Positions 1-8,204 of a stretch of 64,000 nt of DNA are shown piece by piece (position 1 is the first letter of the stretch; each line of letters begins with the position of its first letter). A program made the translations under genes and the position numbers. The DNA lies in assembly GCF_028473745.1 (NCBI RefSeq), contig NZ_CP101137.1, positions 6,014,001-6,078,000 on the forward strand, read 5' to 3'. The notes beneath the pieces were generated by a model. It did no database searches, was not told where the DNA came from, and was given only the letters and a program-made list of their open reading frames with translations. This DNA comes from Streptomyces sp. M92. GTDB taxonomy: Bacteria > Actinomycetota > Actinomycetes > Streptomycetales > Streptomycetaceae.

Positions 1-704
1 GCGTCCATGAGCAGCACGCACTGTTCCAGGGCACGGACCTTCTCCTCCAGGCCGGTGGTGTCCAAGTGATAGGCGAGACCGGTGAGTTCCACGGCGTCCG
101 AATGCCGCTCCAGGGCCGACCAGAGTGCCCGCGCGTCCCGCACGGGTGTTCCGAAGCGGCTGCGCCGGGACAGCAGGCGGGTGCCCGCTCCGTGCTGGCC
201 GGCGGTCGACTCGAAGCCGGACAGGCGCGCCAGCACACGGACCCGGCCGAGCCCGTGGGCGCGTACGAGAGAGGCCAGTTGCTCCAGCTCACGCGGCGAG
301 TCCAGGTTCACCGTGGCACCGACCCGGGCCGCCAGCCACAGGAACTCCGGGTCCTTGGGACCGGTGGCCATGACCCGGTCCCCGGTGAAGCCGCAGCTCA
401 AGGCATGCCGCAGCTCCGCGAGCGACGCGACGTCGACTCCGACGGCCGCCGGGTCCTCGGCCGCCAGTCTGCGCACCAGGGCGCTGGAACGGTTCGCCTT
501 GTGCGCGAAGTAGAGCCGGCCGGTGAGACGGTGGCGGCGGTAGACGGCCCGGAAGCGCGCCGCGTTCTCGGCGACCGTCTCGGGCAACAGTACGTTGAGC
601 GGAGATCCGAGGGCGTCGACGAGTGAGTGCAGGAACGGTGCGGCGCCCAGCAGTGAGGCGAGCGGCGGTTCCACCCGCGGCCTCAGATATAAGGGCACGT
701 CCAC
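1..704 (-). CDS. PLP-dependent decarboxylase, fold type III (C-terminus off window)
   Basis: This is the first ~234 residues of an ornithine/diaminopimelate/arginine decarboxylase group-2 protein, and the gene runs off the left edge. The stretch RLYFAHKANRSSALV near residue 60-75 carries the lysine that binds pyridoxal phosphate in this family, followed by the beta/alpha-barrel blocks VGVDVASLAEL and VMATGPKD. The GTG at 704 is chosen because GGGAGGGG lies just upstream; a second GTG two codons later is an alternative. Codon 5 is TTA (690-692), a leucine codon that in Streptomyces needs the bldA tRNA, so expression may depend on development. Family members decarboxylate diaminopimelate or other amino acids; the substrate cannot be told here. 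Confidence 0.85.
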   Translation of the reverse strand, partial: MDVPLYLRPRVEPPLASLLGAAPFLHSLVDALGSPLNVLLPETVAENAARFRAVYRRHRLTGRLYFAHKANRSSALVRRLAAEDPAAVGVDVASLAELRHALSCGFTGDRVMATGPKDPEFLWLAARVGATVNLDSPRELEQLASLVRAHGLGRVRVLARLSGFESTAGQHGAGTRLLSRRSRFGTPVRDARALWSALERHSDAVELTGLAYHLDTTGLEEKVRALEQCVLLMD

Positions 705-781
705 GAAAGACCCCTCCCCGTGTCGGCCGACCGTCGTTTCGACGACCGTTCGGGAGTAGTCGTTTCCAGGTACACGCTCCG

Positions 782-1243
782 CTAAGCCTCGGTTCCGGTC
801 GGTGAGCAGGCCTCGGCGATCGAAAGGCTGTTCTCGTACAGGTGATGCCGGGTGATCCTGCCGCCCTCGACGGTGAGGCGCAGCGCGAACGGGCCCTCGA
901 AGGACTTTCCCGTGGCACGTACCGTTCCGGAGAGGTAGCCCGTCAGGACGGCGTCGGTGCCGTCGACGAGGAAGGCGTCCACACTGGCGTGCGCGTCCTC
1001 GGGCACGGTGTGGGCCGTCAGCTCCTCGGACTGTGCGGCACATTCGGCGGCCGTGGAGCGCGGCCGGATCCAGGGGACGGTGGGGTTGTCCGCCAGCAGC
1101 CAGTCGACCTCGTCGGCGAAGAGTCCGGCGAGGCGATCGGTGTCGCCGGCGAGCCGGGCGGCGAGGAAGGCCCGCACGACGGCGCGGGTCGCCTCGGTGG
1201 TCGCAATCGTCGGATCCGCGGTGGACTCGGGGGACACCGGCAT
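782..1243 (-). CDS. NTF2-like / SnoaL-like small protein
   Basis: A 153-residue protein with the cone-shaped NTF2/ketosteroid-isomerase pattern: an N-terminal helix pair (TRAVVRAFLAARLAGDTDRLAGLFADEVDW), a central hydrophobic core and a C-terminal strand GGRITRHHLYENSLSIAEA. Members include SnoaL-type cyclases, isomerases and proteins with no known activity, so no reaction is assigned. The start is the ATG preceded by AGGAG at six bases rather than the longer open frame, whose extra 18 residues look like untranslated leader. It is transcribed toward the decarboxylase gene, 77 bases away, but nothing proves a shared function. Confidence 0.8.
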   Translation of the reverse strand: MPVSPESTADPTIATTEATRAVVRAFLAARLAGDTDRLAGLFADEVDWLLADNPTVPWIRPRSTAAECAAQSEELTAHTVPEDAHASVDAFLVDGTDAVLTGYLSGTVRATGKSFEGPFALRLTVEGGRITRHHLYENSLSIAEACSPTGTEA

Positions 1244-1377
1244 CGTCTTCTCCTCTTCGGATCGCGGCGGCTCCCGGCGGCTGTCCGTCGGGGCCACGCC
1301 GATGCCCCGATCCTGCCGGGGCCGTGGGAGGGCGGTCGATTACCCCGGAGGTAGGGCCGCGGACGGTGGGCCGACGG

Positions 1378-1914
1378 TCAGGGTTCGAGCGGCGGGAGTC
1401 CGTCCAGTCCGGTCTCGCGCATGATCCGGTCGACGGTCCCGGCGAGTGTGCTGTCGGCGCCGATGACGGCCTCGACGCCTTCGCGGAGCAGATCGCGCGG
1501 CCGGTACCACTCACGCAGTCGTGCCTCGTCGACCTCGTGCGCGTTCGGCTTGGTGGCGTGCCGCGCCAGGGTCTCGTCGAGCGGTACGTCCAGGTAGTAG
1601 CCGTGGGTGGGGCCGCGGTGGTCGGCGCGCAGGCGGGCCAGCATGGCGCCGTAGTGGTCGGCGTACAGGATGCCCTCCACCACGACGTGGTAGCCGGCGT
1701 CCAGGGCGTAACGTGCCGTCTGCTCGATGAGGCCGATGTTCGCCGCTCCGGGCCGGTCCCGTTCCCGGAGGACGGTCCGGCGGAGGTTGTCCTGGCCGAC
1801 CAGGGCGAGGCCACGCCCGAATCTGCCGCGGACACCGGCCGCGACGGACGACTTGCCCGAGGCGCTGTTGCCGCGCAGCACGACCAGCCGGGTCTCTTCC
1901 GTGCCCACCCTCAT
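1378..1914 (-). CDS. P-loop AAA-type kinase
   Basis: A 178-residue nucleotide-binding protein. The Walker A motif GNSASGKSS is at residues 13-21, and the fold continues with DNLRR, a Walker-B-like strand (YHVVVEGILY) and a C-terminal lid with RLREWYRPRD. This matches small P-loop kinases resembling chloramphenicol phosphotransferase or gluconate kinase, which move the ATP gamma-phosphate to a small molecule; the substrate is unknown. The start follows from homology: the protein begins MRVGTEETRLVVLRGNSASGKSS, and the longer open frame upstream lies under the small secreted-protein gene on the other strand. It is a cytoplasmic single-gene unit. Confidence 0.82.
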   Translation of the reverse strand: MRVGTEETRLVVLRGNSASGKSSVAAGVRGRFGRGLALVGQDNLRRTVLRERDRPGAANIGLIEQTARYALDAGYHVVVEGILYADHYGAMLARLRADHRGPTHGYYLDVPLDETLARHATKPNAHEVDEARLREWYRPRDLLREGVEAVIGADSTLAGTVDRIMRETGLDGLPPLEP

Positions 1915-2052
1915 CCGCGGCACGCTACCGGCAACCGCCCCTGGCCGATCCGCCGTCGCCCGGGGCGACGAAGCCGCGGCCGCTTGCACCCGAGTGGAGC
2001 AGCGGGGGAGCGTGAAGCGTTTCCGCACGGGCCGCCGTTCGTTGAGGTCGGC

Positions 2053-2256
2053 ATGATCAAGAAGCTCGCCTGTGCCTCCGTCCTGGCCACCGCCCTCCTC
2101 GCGGCCGCGCCCGCCGCCGAGGCGGCCCACGAACCCGCCCTCTCCTCCGAAGTCCCCGGCGGACCGCTCCTGAACAGTCTGCTCGGTTCTCTCGAGATCG
2201 GACATCCGGCCACCTCCCCCCAGTCGCTGCTGCCCGAGGGGCTCGTCGGCAGGTGA
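2053..2256 (+). CDS. small secreted protein
   Basis: A 67-residue protein with a clear Sec signal peptide: MIKKLACASVLATALLAAAPA, with cleavage probably after AEA near residue 24. The mature part is about 43 residues, with a repeated Leu/Gly/Ser-rich stretch (LLNSLLGSLEIG) and no cysteines. GAGG lies seven bases upstream of the ATG. It is divergent from the kinase gene on the minus strand. I do not recognise the family; short exported Streptomyces peptides of this kind are often surface or morphology related, but that is a guess. Confidence 0.65.
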   Translation: MIKKLACASVLATALLAAAPAAEAAHEPALSSEVPGGPLLNSLLGSLEIGHPATSPQSLLPEGLVGR

Positions 2257-2304
2257 CGGGGTACCGCGCCGAGCGTGGTGGTGCCTAGTCGCCCCTTCGG
2301 CCTC

Positions 2305-2343
2305 GGATCAGCCGGTTCACCGTTCCGGTCCACCGGCTGATCC
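2305..2343. terminator. hairpin terminator
   Basis: GGATCAGCCGGT pairs with ACCGGCTGATCC across a 15-base loop, a 12-bp perfect stem lying 48 bases after the small secreted-protein gene. There is no U-tract, as is usual for Streptomyces terminators. Confidence 0.6.
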
Positions 2344-2424
2344 CGGCGCCGCCGGGCCGCGGCAGCCTTCCCGCAACCGGCGTCCGCCGGCCTCCAGGGA
2401 GTCGTCCGATACGGGGACGCCGAA

Positions 2425-3291
2425 GTGAGGCGGGGGAGCGAGAGGCGCGCGGGCGTGGCCGTGCTGAGCGGGCGGGCCCTGGTCTCCGCCGCGGCCACCG
2501 CGCAGGCCGACGCGCGTACCGCCGGAGCTCCGGACGTCATCGCGCACCGGGGCTCCTCCGGAACGGCCCCGGAGAACACCGCGGCCGCCGTCGACCTGGC
2601 CGTCGAGCAGCGCGCCGACTTCGTCGAGATCGACATCCCGCGCACCAAGGACGGCAGGCTGGTCGACCTCCACGACCGCACCATGGAACGCACCACCGAC
2701 ATCGAGGAGGTCCACCCCGGCCGGGCCCGCTACCGCGTCTCGGACTTCACCTGGGCCGAGCTGCGCCGTCTCGACGCCGGCTCCTGCTTCCACGACGACT
2801 ACGCCGGCGAACCTCTGATCACCGTCCTCGAGGGCGCTTCCAGGGTGCGCACCACCCGGACCGGGCTCCTCGCCGAGATCAGCCCCTTCGCGCACCACAC
2901 CGGCATCGCCACCGACTTCGCGGAGTCCCTGCGGGGCAAGCCCCGTTACGTCCGCCGCGCACTCGACCGCGAACGGCCCGCCGTGCAGTCTTCCGGACCG
3001 ACGACGCCCGGGAGTTCCACGCCCTCATGCCGGACGCCCCCCTCGGCATCCTGGACGCCGACCGCCCCACGGACACCGGAACCGTCCGGCTCGGCCGGTG
3101 GGCCGACAAGGTCGACCCGCAGTACACGGTCACCGACCAGGACCTCGCCGACCGCGTCCACGAGCTCGGCTTGGACATCAACGTCTGGACGGTCGACGAA
3201 CCAGGCGCCCTGCGCACGATGGCCGGCCTGGGCGTGGACGGCATCATCACCGGCTTCCCCCCAGTCCCTCACCCAGCGCCGGGAAGGCTAG
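2425..3291 (+). pseudogene. glycerophosphodiester phosphodiesterase, secreted, two compensating frameshifts
   Basis: The first part reads as a GDPD: a signal-like N-terminus, then IAHRGSSGTAPENT (catalytic HRG), FVEIDIPRTKDGRLVDLHD (metal ligands and second histidine) and LLAEI. Near 2988 the frame is lost: VQS must continue as FRTDDAREFHALMPDAPLG in the next frame, meaning one base is missing. That frame runs through WTVDEPGALRTMAGLGVDGIITGF and then needs one base removed from the C-run at about 3258-3263 to reach PQSLTQRREG and the stop at 3291. The two lesions compensate, so the outer frame stays open. The enzyme would release glycerol-3-phosphate from phosphodiesters outside the cell. 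The stop codon overlaps the convergent Ku stop by three bases. It is either a recent pseudogene or sequencing error at GC runs. Confidence 0.8.
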
Positions 3292-4259
3292 GCGCTCCTG
3301 GGCCCGCGGGCCGCCGCCTTCTTCGCCGCGGGCTTCTTCCCGGCCGGCTCCTTCGCCGCGCCCTTGGCGGTCTTGGCGGTCTTGGCGGTCTTGGGGCTCT
3401 TGGCGGCAGGGGCCTTCTTCGCGGGGGCCCTCTTCCGCCCGGGCAGCTCCCGCACCTCCGCGTGATCGTCCTCGCCCCGGGACTCCTTCGCCTTGGACAC
3501 GGACTCCTGGAGGGCGGCCATCAGGTCCAGCACCTGCCCCGGCCGCTCGTCCGTTTCCGGCACCGCCTCCGGCTCCCTGTGTTCGCGCTTCGCCTCGATG
3601 AGTTCCGCGACGGCCTCCGTGTAGGTGTCGCGGAACTCGTCGCCCTCCAAATCCTCACGGGTCATCGTGTCCATCAGCGCCAGCGCCCCGCCGATCTCCT
3701 CCTCGGACACCTCGACCGGGGGCGGGGTGAGGGACGAGGGGTCGCGGACCTCGTCCGGCCAGCGCATGGCGTGCAGCACGATCGCCTCGCCGCGCACCCG
3801 CAGCAGGCCCAGACGCTCCCGCCCCGACCACGCGTACCTCGCCACGGCCACCTTCGCCGACCGGGCGAGCGCCTGCCGCAGCAGCTTGTACGGTTTGGCC
3901 GCCACCTGCCCGTCCGGCTGCAGGTAGTAGCCGTCGCCGATCCGGATCGGGTCCACGGACGCGAGCGGCACGAACGCCACGATCTCGATGGCCTTCGCCG
4001 TCGGCAGCGGCAGCTCCCTCAGGTCCTCGTCGGTGACGGGCACCACCTGGGTGCTGGCGAGCTCGTACCCCTTGCCGATCTCGTCGGCACGGACCTCCCG
4101 GTCCTCGAGCTCGCAGACCTTCCGGGTCCGTATCCGGCCCTGGTCGGCCAGGTGGTAGCGGTGGAAACGGATGCTGTGGTCCTCGGTCGCGCCGACCACG
4201 TGGATCGGCACGGTGACCAGGCCGAACGAGATGGCGCCGCTCCAGATCGACCGGGGCAT
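3288..4259 (-). CDS. ku: Ku DNA end-binding protein
   Basis: Bacterial Ku forms a homodimeric ring on double-strand DNA ends and recruits ligase D for non-homologous end joining. The 323-residue protein starts MPRSIWSGAISFGLVTVPIHV, the canonical Ku N-terminus, and the core (YYLQPD, KPYKLLRQAL, MRWPDEVRDP) extends to about residue 255. The last ~50 residues form a basic Lys/Ala tail with a KTA triplet repeat (DNA 3355-3400), typical of the extended Ku found in actinobacteria. The ATG at 4259 is used rather than the longer frame because the Ku fold begins there. No ligD lies in the window. The stop overlaps the phosphodiesterase stop. Confidence 0.95.
   Translation of the reverse strand: MPRSIWSGAISFGLVTVPIHVVGATEDHSIRFHRYHLADQGRIRTRKVCELEDREVRADEIGKGYELASTQVVPVTDEDLRELPLPTAKAIEIVAFVPLASVDPIRIGDGYYLQPDGQVAAKPYKLLRQALARSAKVAVARYAWSGRERLGLLRVRGEAIVLHAMRWPDEVRDPSSLTPPPVEVSEEEIGGALALMDTMTREDLEGDEFRDTYTEAVAELIEAKREHREPEAVPETDERPGQVLDLMAALQESVSKAKESRGEDDHAEVRELPGRKRAPAKKAPAAKSPKTAKTAKTAKGAAKEPAGKKPAAKKAAARGPRSA
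3355..3400. repeat. short tandem repeat coding the Ku Lys-Thr-Ala tail
   Basis: A 9-base unit (GGCGGTCTT on the plus strand) is repeated in tandem and encodes the KTAKTAKTAK segment of the Ku tail. Such repeats can change length by slippage without breaking the frame. Confidence 0.7.
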
Positions 4260-4389
4260 GGACAGGCCTCTCCACGTGATGTCCCCGAGCGGTACCAGCC
4301 TATGAGCGGCGCGCCGCCCCCGCACACGCGCTGCCTCCGCACTCGCCCCCCGGCATGCGTGCCGCCGGTTCCGGCCGCACGCTGGTGTC

Positions 4390-4605
4390 ATGACGTCCGC
4401 ACCGCCCGTGATCGTGTACCCGCCCGACGACGAGGGCGGGCGCCGGGTACGCGTGGACGGAGAGGTCCTGGGCCGGGCCTACGGCGTGCGGGACGTCGCC
4501 CGCTTCCTTCAGGAAGCCGGTCTGCAGGACTGGGACGAGATGGACGTGGTCCGGTCGTCCGTCGTCGAGTGGCGCGGCGGTGGCCCGGACGTGTGGGACC
4601 ACTGA
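4390..4605 (+). CDS. small conserved hypothetical protein
   Basis: A 71-residue acidic soluble protein (VIVYPPDDEGGRRVRVDGEVLGRAYGVRDVARFLQEAGL, written here in part, then DWDEMDVV). It has a predicted two-strand hairpin followed by a helix, no signal peptide, membrane segment or known catalytic motif. It looks like a small conserved Streptomyces protein, but I cannot name a family. The ATG has only a weak ribosome site. It lies between divergent Ku and the phosphatase gene 140 bases downstream on the same strand. Confidence 0.7.
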   Translation: MTSAPPVIVYPPDDEGGRRVRVDGEVLGRAYGVRDVARFLQEAGLQDWDEMDVVRSSVVEWRGGGPDVWDH

Positions 4606-4746
4606 CGGAGTACGGACGGTCACGTCCTCGCATGCCGCCGCGGGGAAGCGGGCGTAGTGTCCTCATATGGGTGATGTTCGGTGTGGCCGGCGTCGGGCGG
4701 TCCCGCCGGCTCCCGTGAGACTCGGCCGTCGGCGGGCGGACATCTG

Positions 4747-6831
4747 ATGCGCACCACCATGGACACCGCGATGGACACGGCGATGACCGCCGTGGTGCGC
4801 GACAGCGGTGCCTACGGAGGGCTGCTGTACGTGCTGCCCCCGCGCGAAGACGCCTTGTGGCTGGTCATGACGGCGGGGGTCCCCCAGGACATCGCCGTGC
4901 CGTGGCGGCGTGTCGCGCCGACCGATCCGATGCCGGTGGCGGACGCCGTGCGCGAGCAGCGCCTGGTGTGGGTGGGTGGCCGGGAGGAGATGGCGCGCCA
5001 GTACCCCCGGCCGGCGCTCGTGCTGCCGTACGACTTCGCGCTGGGGGCGGCGCCGGTCGTCTCGGGCGGCGTCGTACGGGGCGGACTGGTGCTGCTGTGG
5101 CCCGGCACCCATGCGTCGCGGCTGAGCCGCGAGGAACGGGACGTCGTCGAGGCGGGCTGTCACCGCCTGGCCGGACTGCTGCGTCAGGCGGCGGACAGCG
5201 GCGCCCCGCTGCTGCCCGCGGAGCGGCCGCGCACCCTGCGGCCCCCGGCCGGTCGCGTTCCGGAACCCGCCGAGGCGTCCGCGCTCTCGGCCTTCGTCGA
5301 CCGTCTGCCGGGCGGGTCGTGCGGGCTGGACCTGAACGGACGCATCACGTTCATCACCCCGGCCGCGGCCGCCCTGGTGGGCGCCGACCGGGCGGCGCTG
5401 GTGGGTGCGCTGCCCTGGGAGGCGCTGCCGTGGATGGACGTCCCCCAGGTCGAGGACCGCTACCGGGCCGCCCTGGTCAGCCGTCTGCCGCAGGCCTTCA
5501 CGGTGCTGCGGCCACCGCGGACCTGGCTGGCCTTCGAGCTGTACCCGGACTCCACCGGCATCAGTGTCCGCATCACTCGCGGTGACCCCGCCGACGGTGC
5601 CCCGGCGCGGACGCTGCCGACCGCGGGGCCCAGCCGCGCCACCGTGCTGTACCACCTGATGCACCTGGCCTCGACCCTCACCGAGGCCATCGGCGTGCAG
5701 GAGGTGGTCGAGCAGACCGCCGACCAGTTGCTGCCGGCGCTGGGCGCGCAGGCCATGGTGCTGATGACCGCCGAGGACGGCCGTCTGCGGATCGCGGGCC
5801 ACCGCGGCTACCGCACCGAGCTGATGGACCGTTTCGACGGTATTCCGCTGAGTTCCGAGGTGCCCGGCGCCGATGTCATGGCCACGGGCGTCGCCGGGTT
5901 CTTCGCGACCTTCGACGAGATGGCCGACGCCTATCCGGCCATGGTGCACGAGGACGGGATGGCCGCCTGGGCGGTGCTGCCGCTGATCGCCTCCGGTCGC
6001 CCCATCGGCTCCCTGCTCCTGTCCTACGAGCGGCCCCACACCTTCCCACCGGGCGAGCGCGCCGCTCTGACCTCGCTGGCCGGTCTGGTCGGCCAGGCTC
6101 TGGACCGTGCCCGGCTCTACGACGCCAAGCACCACCTCGCCCACCGCCTGCAGTCCGCCCTGCTGCCGCACACCCTCCCCCGCGTGCCCGGTCTGCGGGT
6201 CGCCGCACGCTACCTGCCGGCCGCCCGGGGGCTGGGCGTCGGCGGCGACTTCTACGACCTCATCCGTCTCGACGAGCACACCTTCGGCGCCGCCATCGGC
6301 GACGTCCAGGGCCACAACGTGGACGCGGCCGCGCTCATGGGCCAGGTCCGGACCGCCGTCCACGCCCACGCCACGGTGGGCGCCTCCCCCGACGACGTCC
6401 TGGCCCGCACCAACCGCCTGCTCACCGATCTGGACCCCGGCCTCTTCACGAGCTGTGTCTACGTGCACTTCGACCTCGCGACGCGCCGGGCCTGCCTGGC
6501 CACCGCCGGCCACCCGCCGCCCCTGCTGCGGCATGCCGACGGACGCACCGAACTGGTCCGCGTGCCGCCCGGTCTGCTGCTCGGCATCGAGCCGGACACC
6601 CGTTACCCGGCGCTGGAGTTCCCGCTGCCGCCCGGCAGTGTCCTCGCCCTGTACACCGACGGGCTCGTCGAGGCGCCCGGCGTCGACCTGGACGACGCGG
6701 TCGCGGCCCTCGCCGGGCTGCTGGAGCAAGCGGACCCCGGTGACCTCGACGCCATGGCCGACGCCCTGATCCGGCACACGCCCGCCCCCGGCGACGACGT
6801 CGCCCTGCTCCTGATCAGCCCGAACGCGTGA
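4747..6831 (+). CDS. SpoIIE-type PP2C phosphatase with GAF and PAS domains
   Basis: A 694-residue cytoplasmic sensor phosphatase. Order of parts: an N-terminal GAF-like region (about 10-150), a PAS domain (about 185-280, GLDLNGRITFITPAAAALVG), a second GAF domain (about 300-455), and a SpoIIE/PP2C catalytic domain from about 480 to the end. The metal-binding motifs GGDFYD (about 498-503), GDVQGHN (about 517), LYTDGLVE (about 635) and GDDVALL (about 681) are intact. Such proteins dephosphorylate anti-sigma-factor antagonists in partner-switching cascades. No kinase or STAS domain is fused and none is adjacent, so the partner is unknown. The ATG at 4747 is preferred over the upstream in-frame ATG because the extra residues are unstructured. 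Confidence 0.93.
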   Translation: MRTTMDTAMDTAMTAVVRDSGAYGGLLYVLPPREDALWLVMTAGVPQDIAVPWRRVAPTDPMPVADAVREQRLVWVGGREEMARQYPRPALVLPYDFALGAAPVVSGGVVRGGLVLLWPGTHASRLSREERDVVEAGCHRLAGLLRQAADSGAPLLPAERPRTLRPPAGRVPEPAEASALSAFVDRLPGGSCGLDLNGRITFITPAAAALVGADRAALVGALPWEALPWMDVPQVEDRYRAALVSRLPQAFTVLRPPRTWLAFELYPDSTGISVRITRGDPADGAPARTLPTAGPSRATVLYHLMHLASTLTEAIGVQEVVEQTADQLLPALGAQAMVLMTAEDGRLRIAGHRGYRTELMDRFDGIPLSSEVPGADVMATGVAGFFATFDEMADAYPAMVHEDGMAAWAVLPLIASGRPIGSLLLSYERPHTFPPGERAALTSLAGLVGQALDRARLYDAKHHLAHRLQSALLPHTLPRVPGLRVAARYLPAARGLGVGGDFYDLIRLDEHTFGAAIGDVQGHNVDAAALMGQVRTAVHAHATVGASPDDVLARTNRLLTDLDPGLFTSCVYVHFDLATRRACLATAGHPPPLLRHADGRTELVRVPPGLLLGIEPDTRYPALEFPLPPGSVLALYTDGLVEAPGVDLDDAVAALAGLLEQADPGDLDAMADALIRHTPAPGDDVALLLISPNA

Positions 6832-6925
6832 GGCGTGGGGCACTCACCGGGCCGACGGACCGTTTCCCATGACAAGAAGGACGAACGCCGGCCCGTCCCG
6901 GCCGGCAGCGGAGGAGAGACCCTCG

Positions 6926-7597
6926 ATGAAGCACCAGAAGGTGAGCGATCTGATGAGCGACGCCGTGGTCCGGGCCCAGCCCGGAACGCCGTTCAAGGAG
7001 ATCGCCCACCTGCTGCAGGAGTACGACATCACCGCGGTGCCCGTCGTCGACGGGGAGGACCGGCCGGTGGGGGTGGTGTCGGAGGCGGACCTCCTGCGGA
7101 AGATGTGGGGCGGGGAGCCGGACGCCCCTCCCGGTGACGGGGAAGTGCCCCGGCCGGCCGACGCCAAGGCGTCCGCCACGGACGCGGCCGGGCTGATGAC
7201 GTCGCCCGCCGTCTGCGCGCGCGAGGACTGGAGCGTCGTCGACGCCGCCCGCGTGATGGCCCGGCACGGCATCAAGCGGCTCCTCGTCGTCGACGAGGCG
7301 GGTCGGCTGATCGGGGTCGTCAGCCGGAGCGACCTGCTGCGGGTCTTCCTGCGCACGGACCGGGCGATCCGGACCGAGATCATCGAGGAGGCCCTGGTCA
7401 AGTCGCTCGGTCTGGCTCCGTCGTCGGTGCAGGTGGACGTGGCCCACGGCCATGTCGTCCTCAGCGGCCGGCTCCCGGGCGACGTGCCCGTCCCCGTGCT
7501 GGAGGAGCTCTGCCGACGCGTCGACGGCGTGGTCGCCGTGGAGTTCAGGGCCGCCGGAGAGGCCGACGCCGAGGACCCGGCCTCCGTCCGCCACTGA
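6926..7597 (+). CDS. CBS-pair and BON domain protein
   Basis: A 223-residue protein with two CBS motifs (about 5-70 and 88-150), ending in PVGVVSEADLL and LIGVVSRSDLL, then a BON domain (about 155-215, VQVDVAHGHVVLSGRL). CBS pairs bind adenosine ligands and act as energy sensors, and BON domains contact membranes or phospholipids. Proteins of this layout are common in stress regulons of actinobacteria. GGAGGA lies ten bases upstream of the chosen ATG. It follows the phosphatase gene on the same strand after 94 bases and could be co-transcribed. Confidence 0.9.
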   Translation: MKHQKVSDLMSDAVVRAQPGTPFKEIAHLLQEYDITAVPVVDGEDRPVGVVSEADLLRKMWGGEPDAPPGDGEVPRPADAKASATDAAGLMTSPAVCAREDWSVVDAARVMARHGIKRLLVVDEAGRLIGVVSRSDLLRVFLRTDRAIRTEIIEEALVKSLGLAPSSVQVDVAHGHVVLSGRLPGDVPVPVLEELCRRVDGVVAVEFRAAGEADAEDPASVRH

Positions 7598-7714
7598 CCG
7601 GACGCGCCTGCGCCGAGGGCCCGGCTGCGAACCGGCGGCGGGCACTCTCGGCGGTCCCGAAGGCGAGGAAACTGGAAGCTTCCGCGTCTGAGGCTGAGGG
7701 CTGAGGGAGGAGTC

Positions 7715-8047
7715 ATGGGGATCGAGCTGGAACTGCACTCGTCGCGACCGTCGCGAAAGGGATCGTTCCGGGACACCTTGCTGCGGGGTTCGTACGAGCA
7801 CGGTGAAGCGTTGGCGAGAGTACTCAGCAGCCTCGACCGGCATGGCTCGGGGAAGCTCGGCTGGGTGGATCCGTACGGAGACACGCTGTTCAACGAACAG
7901 GAAGCTCAACTCGCCCGCCAGGAAGTCGCCGCTCTGGCACAAAGGTGTACCGACGACCGGCAGAAGGCGGCTCTGCTCGACCTCGACCGCCTCCTTGAAG
8001 CGTGTGCGGCGACGCCGGGCAGCTACTTGTGGTTCATGGGTGACTAG
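7715..8047 (+). CDS. conserved hypothetical protein
   Basis: A 110-residue soluble, mainly helical protein: a basic start (MGIELELHSSRPSRKG), a middle segment containing WVDPYGDTLFNEQEAQLARQE, and an end LEACAATPGSYLWFMGD. The gene has a strong GGAGG ribosome site, so it is probably real. No catalytic motif or known family is recognised; it may be a small actinobacterial protein of immunity-like or regulatory type, but nothing in the sequence proves that. It is downstream of the CBS-BON gene by 117 bases. Confidence 0.72.
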   Translation: MGIELELHSSRPSRKGSFRDTLLRGSYEHGEALARVLSSLDRHGSGKLGWVDPYGDTLFNEQEAQLARQEVAALAQRCTDDRQKAALLDLDRLLEACAATPGSYLWFMGD

Positions 8048-8204
8048 CCGTACCCCTGATCATCGGTCTCGCTCCGGCGGTCGCCGACCGGGGCGCCCTG
8101 GCGTGACCTGCCCGAGCGTTGGTGGACTCCGCCATCAACCGCGCCCGGCACTTCGCGACGCGGAACATGGTGGGGATGCTCCACCGCCGGTTCCCTCCGT
8201 CCGC

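Noticed and set aside
3027..4718. Plus-strand frame running from the phosphodiesterase through the Ku gene
   Set aside because: Only the first ~75 residues belong to the frameshifted GDPD; the rest is antisense to Ku.
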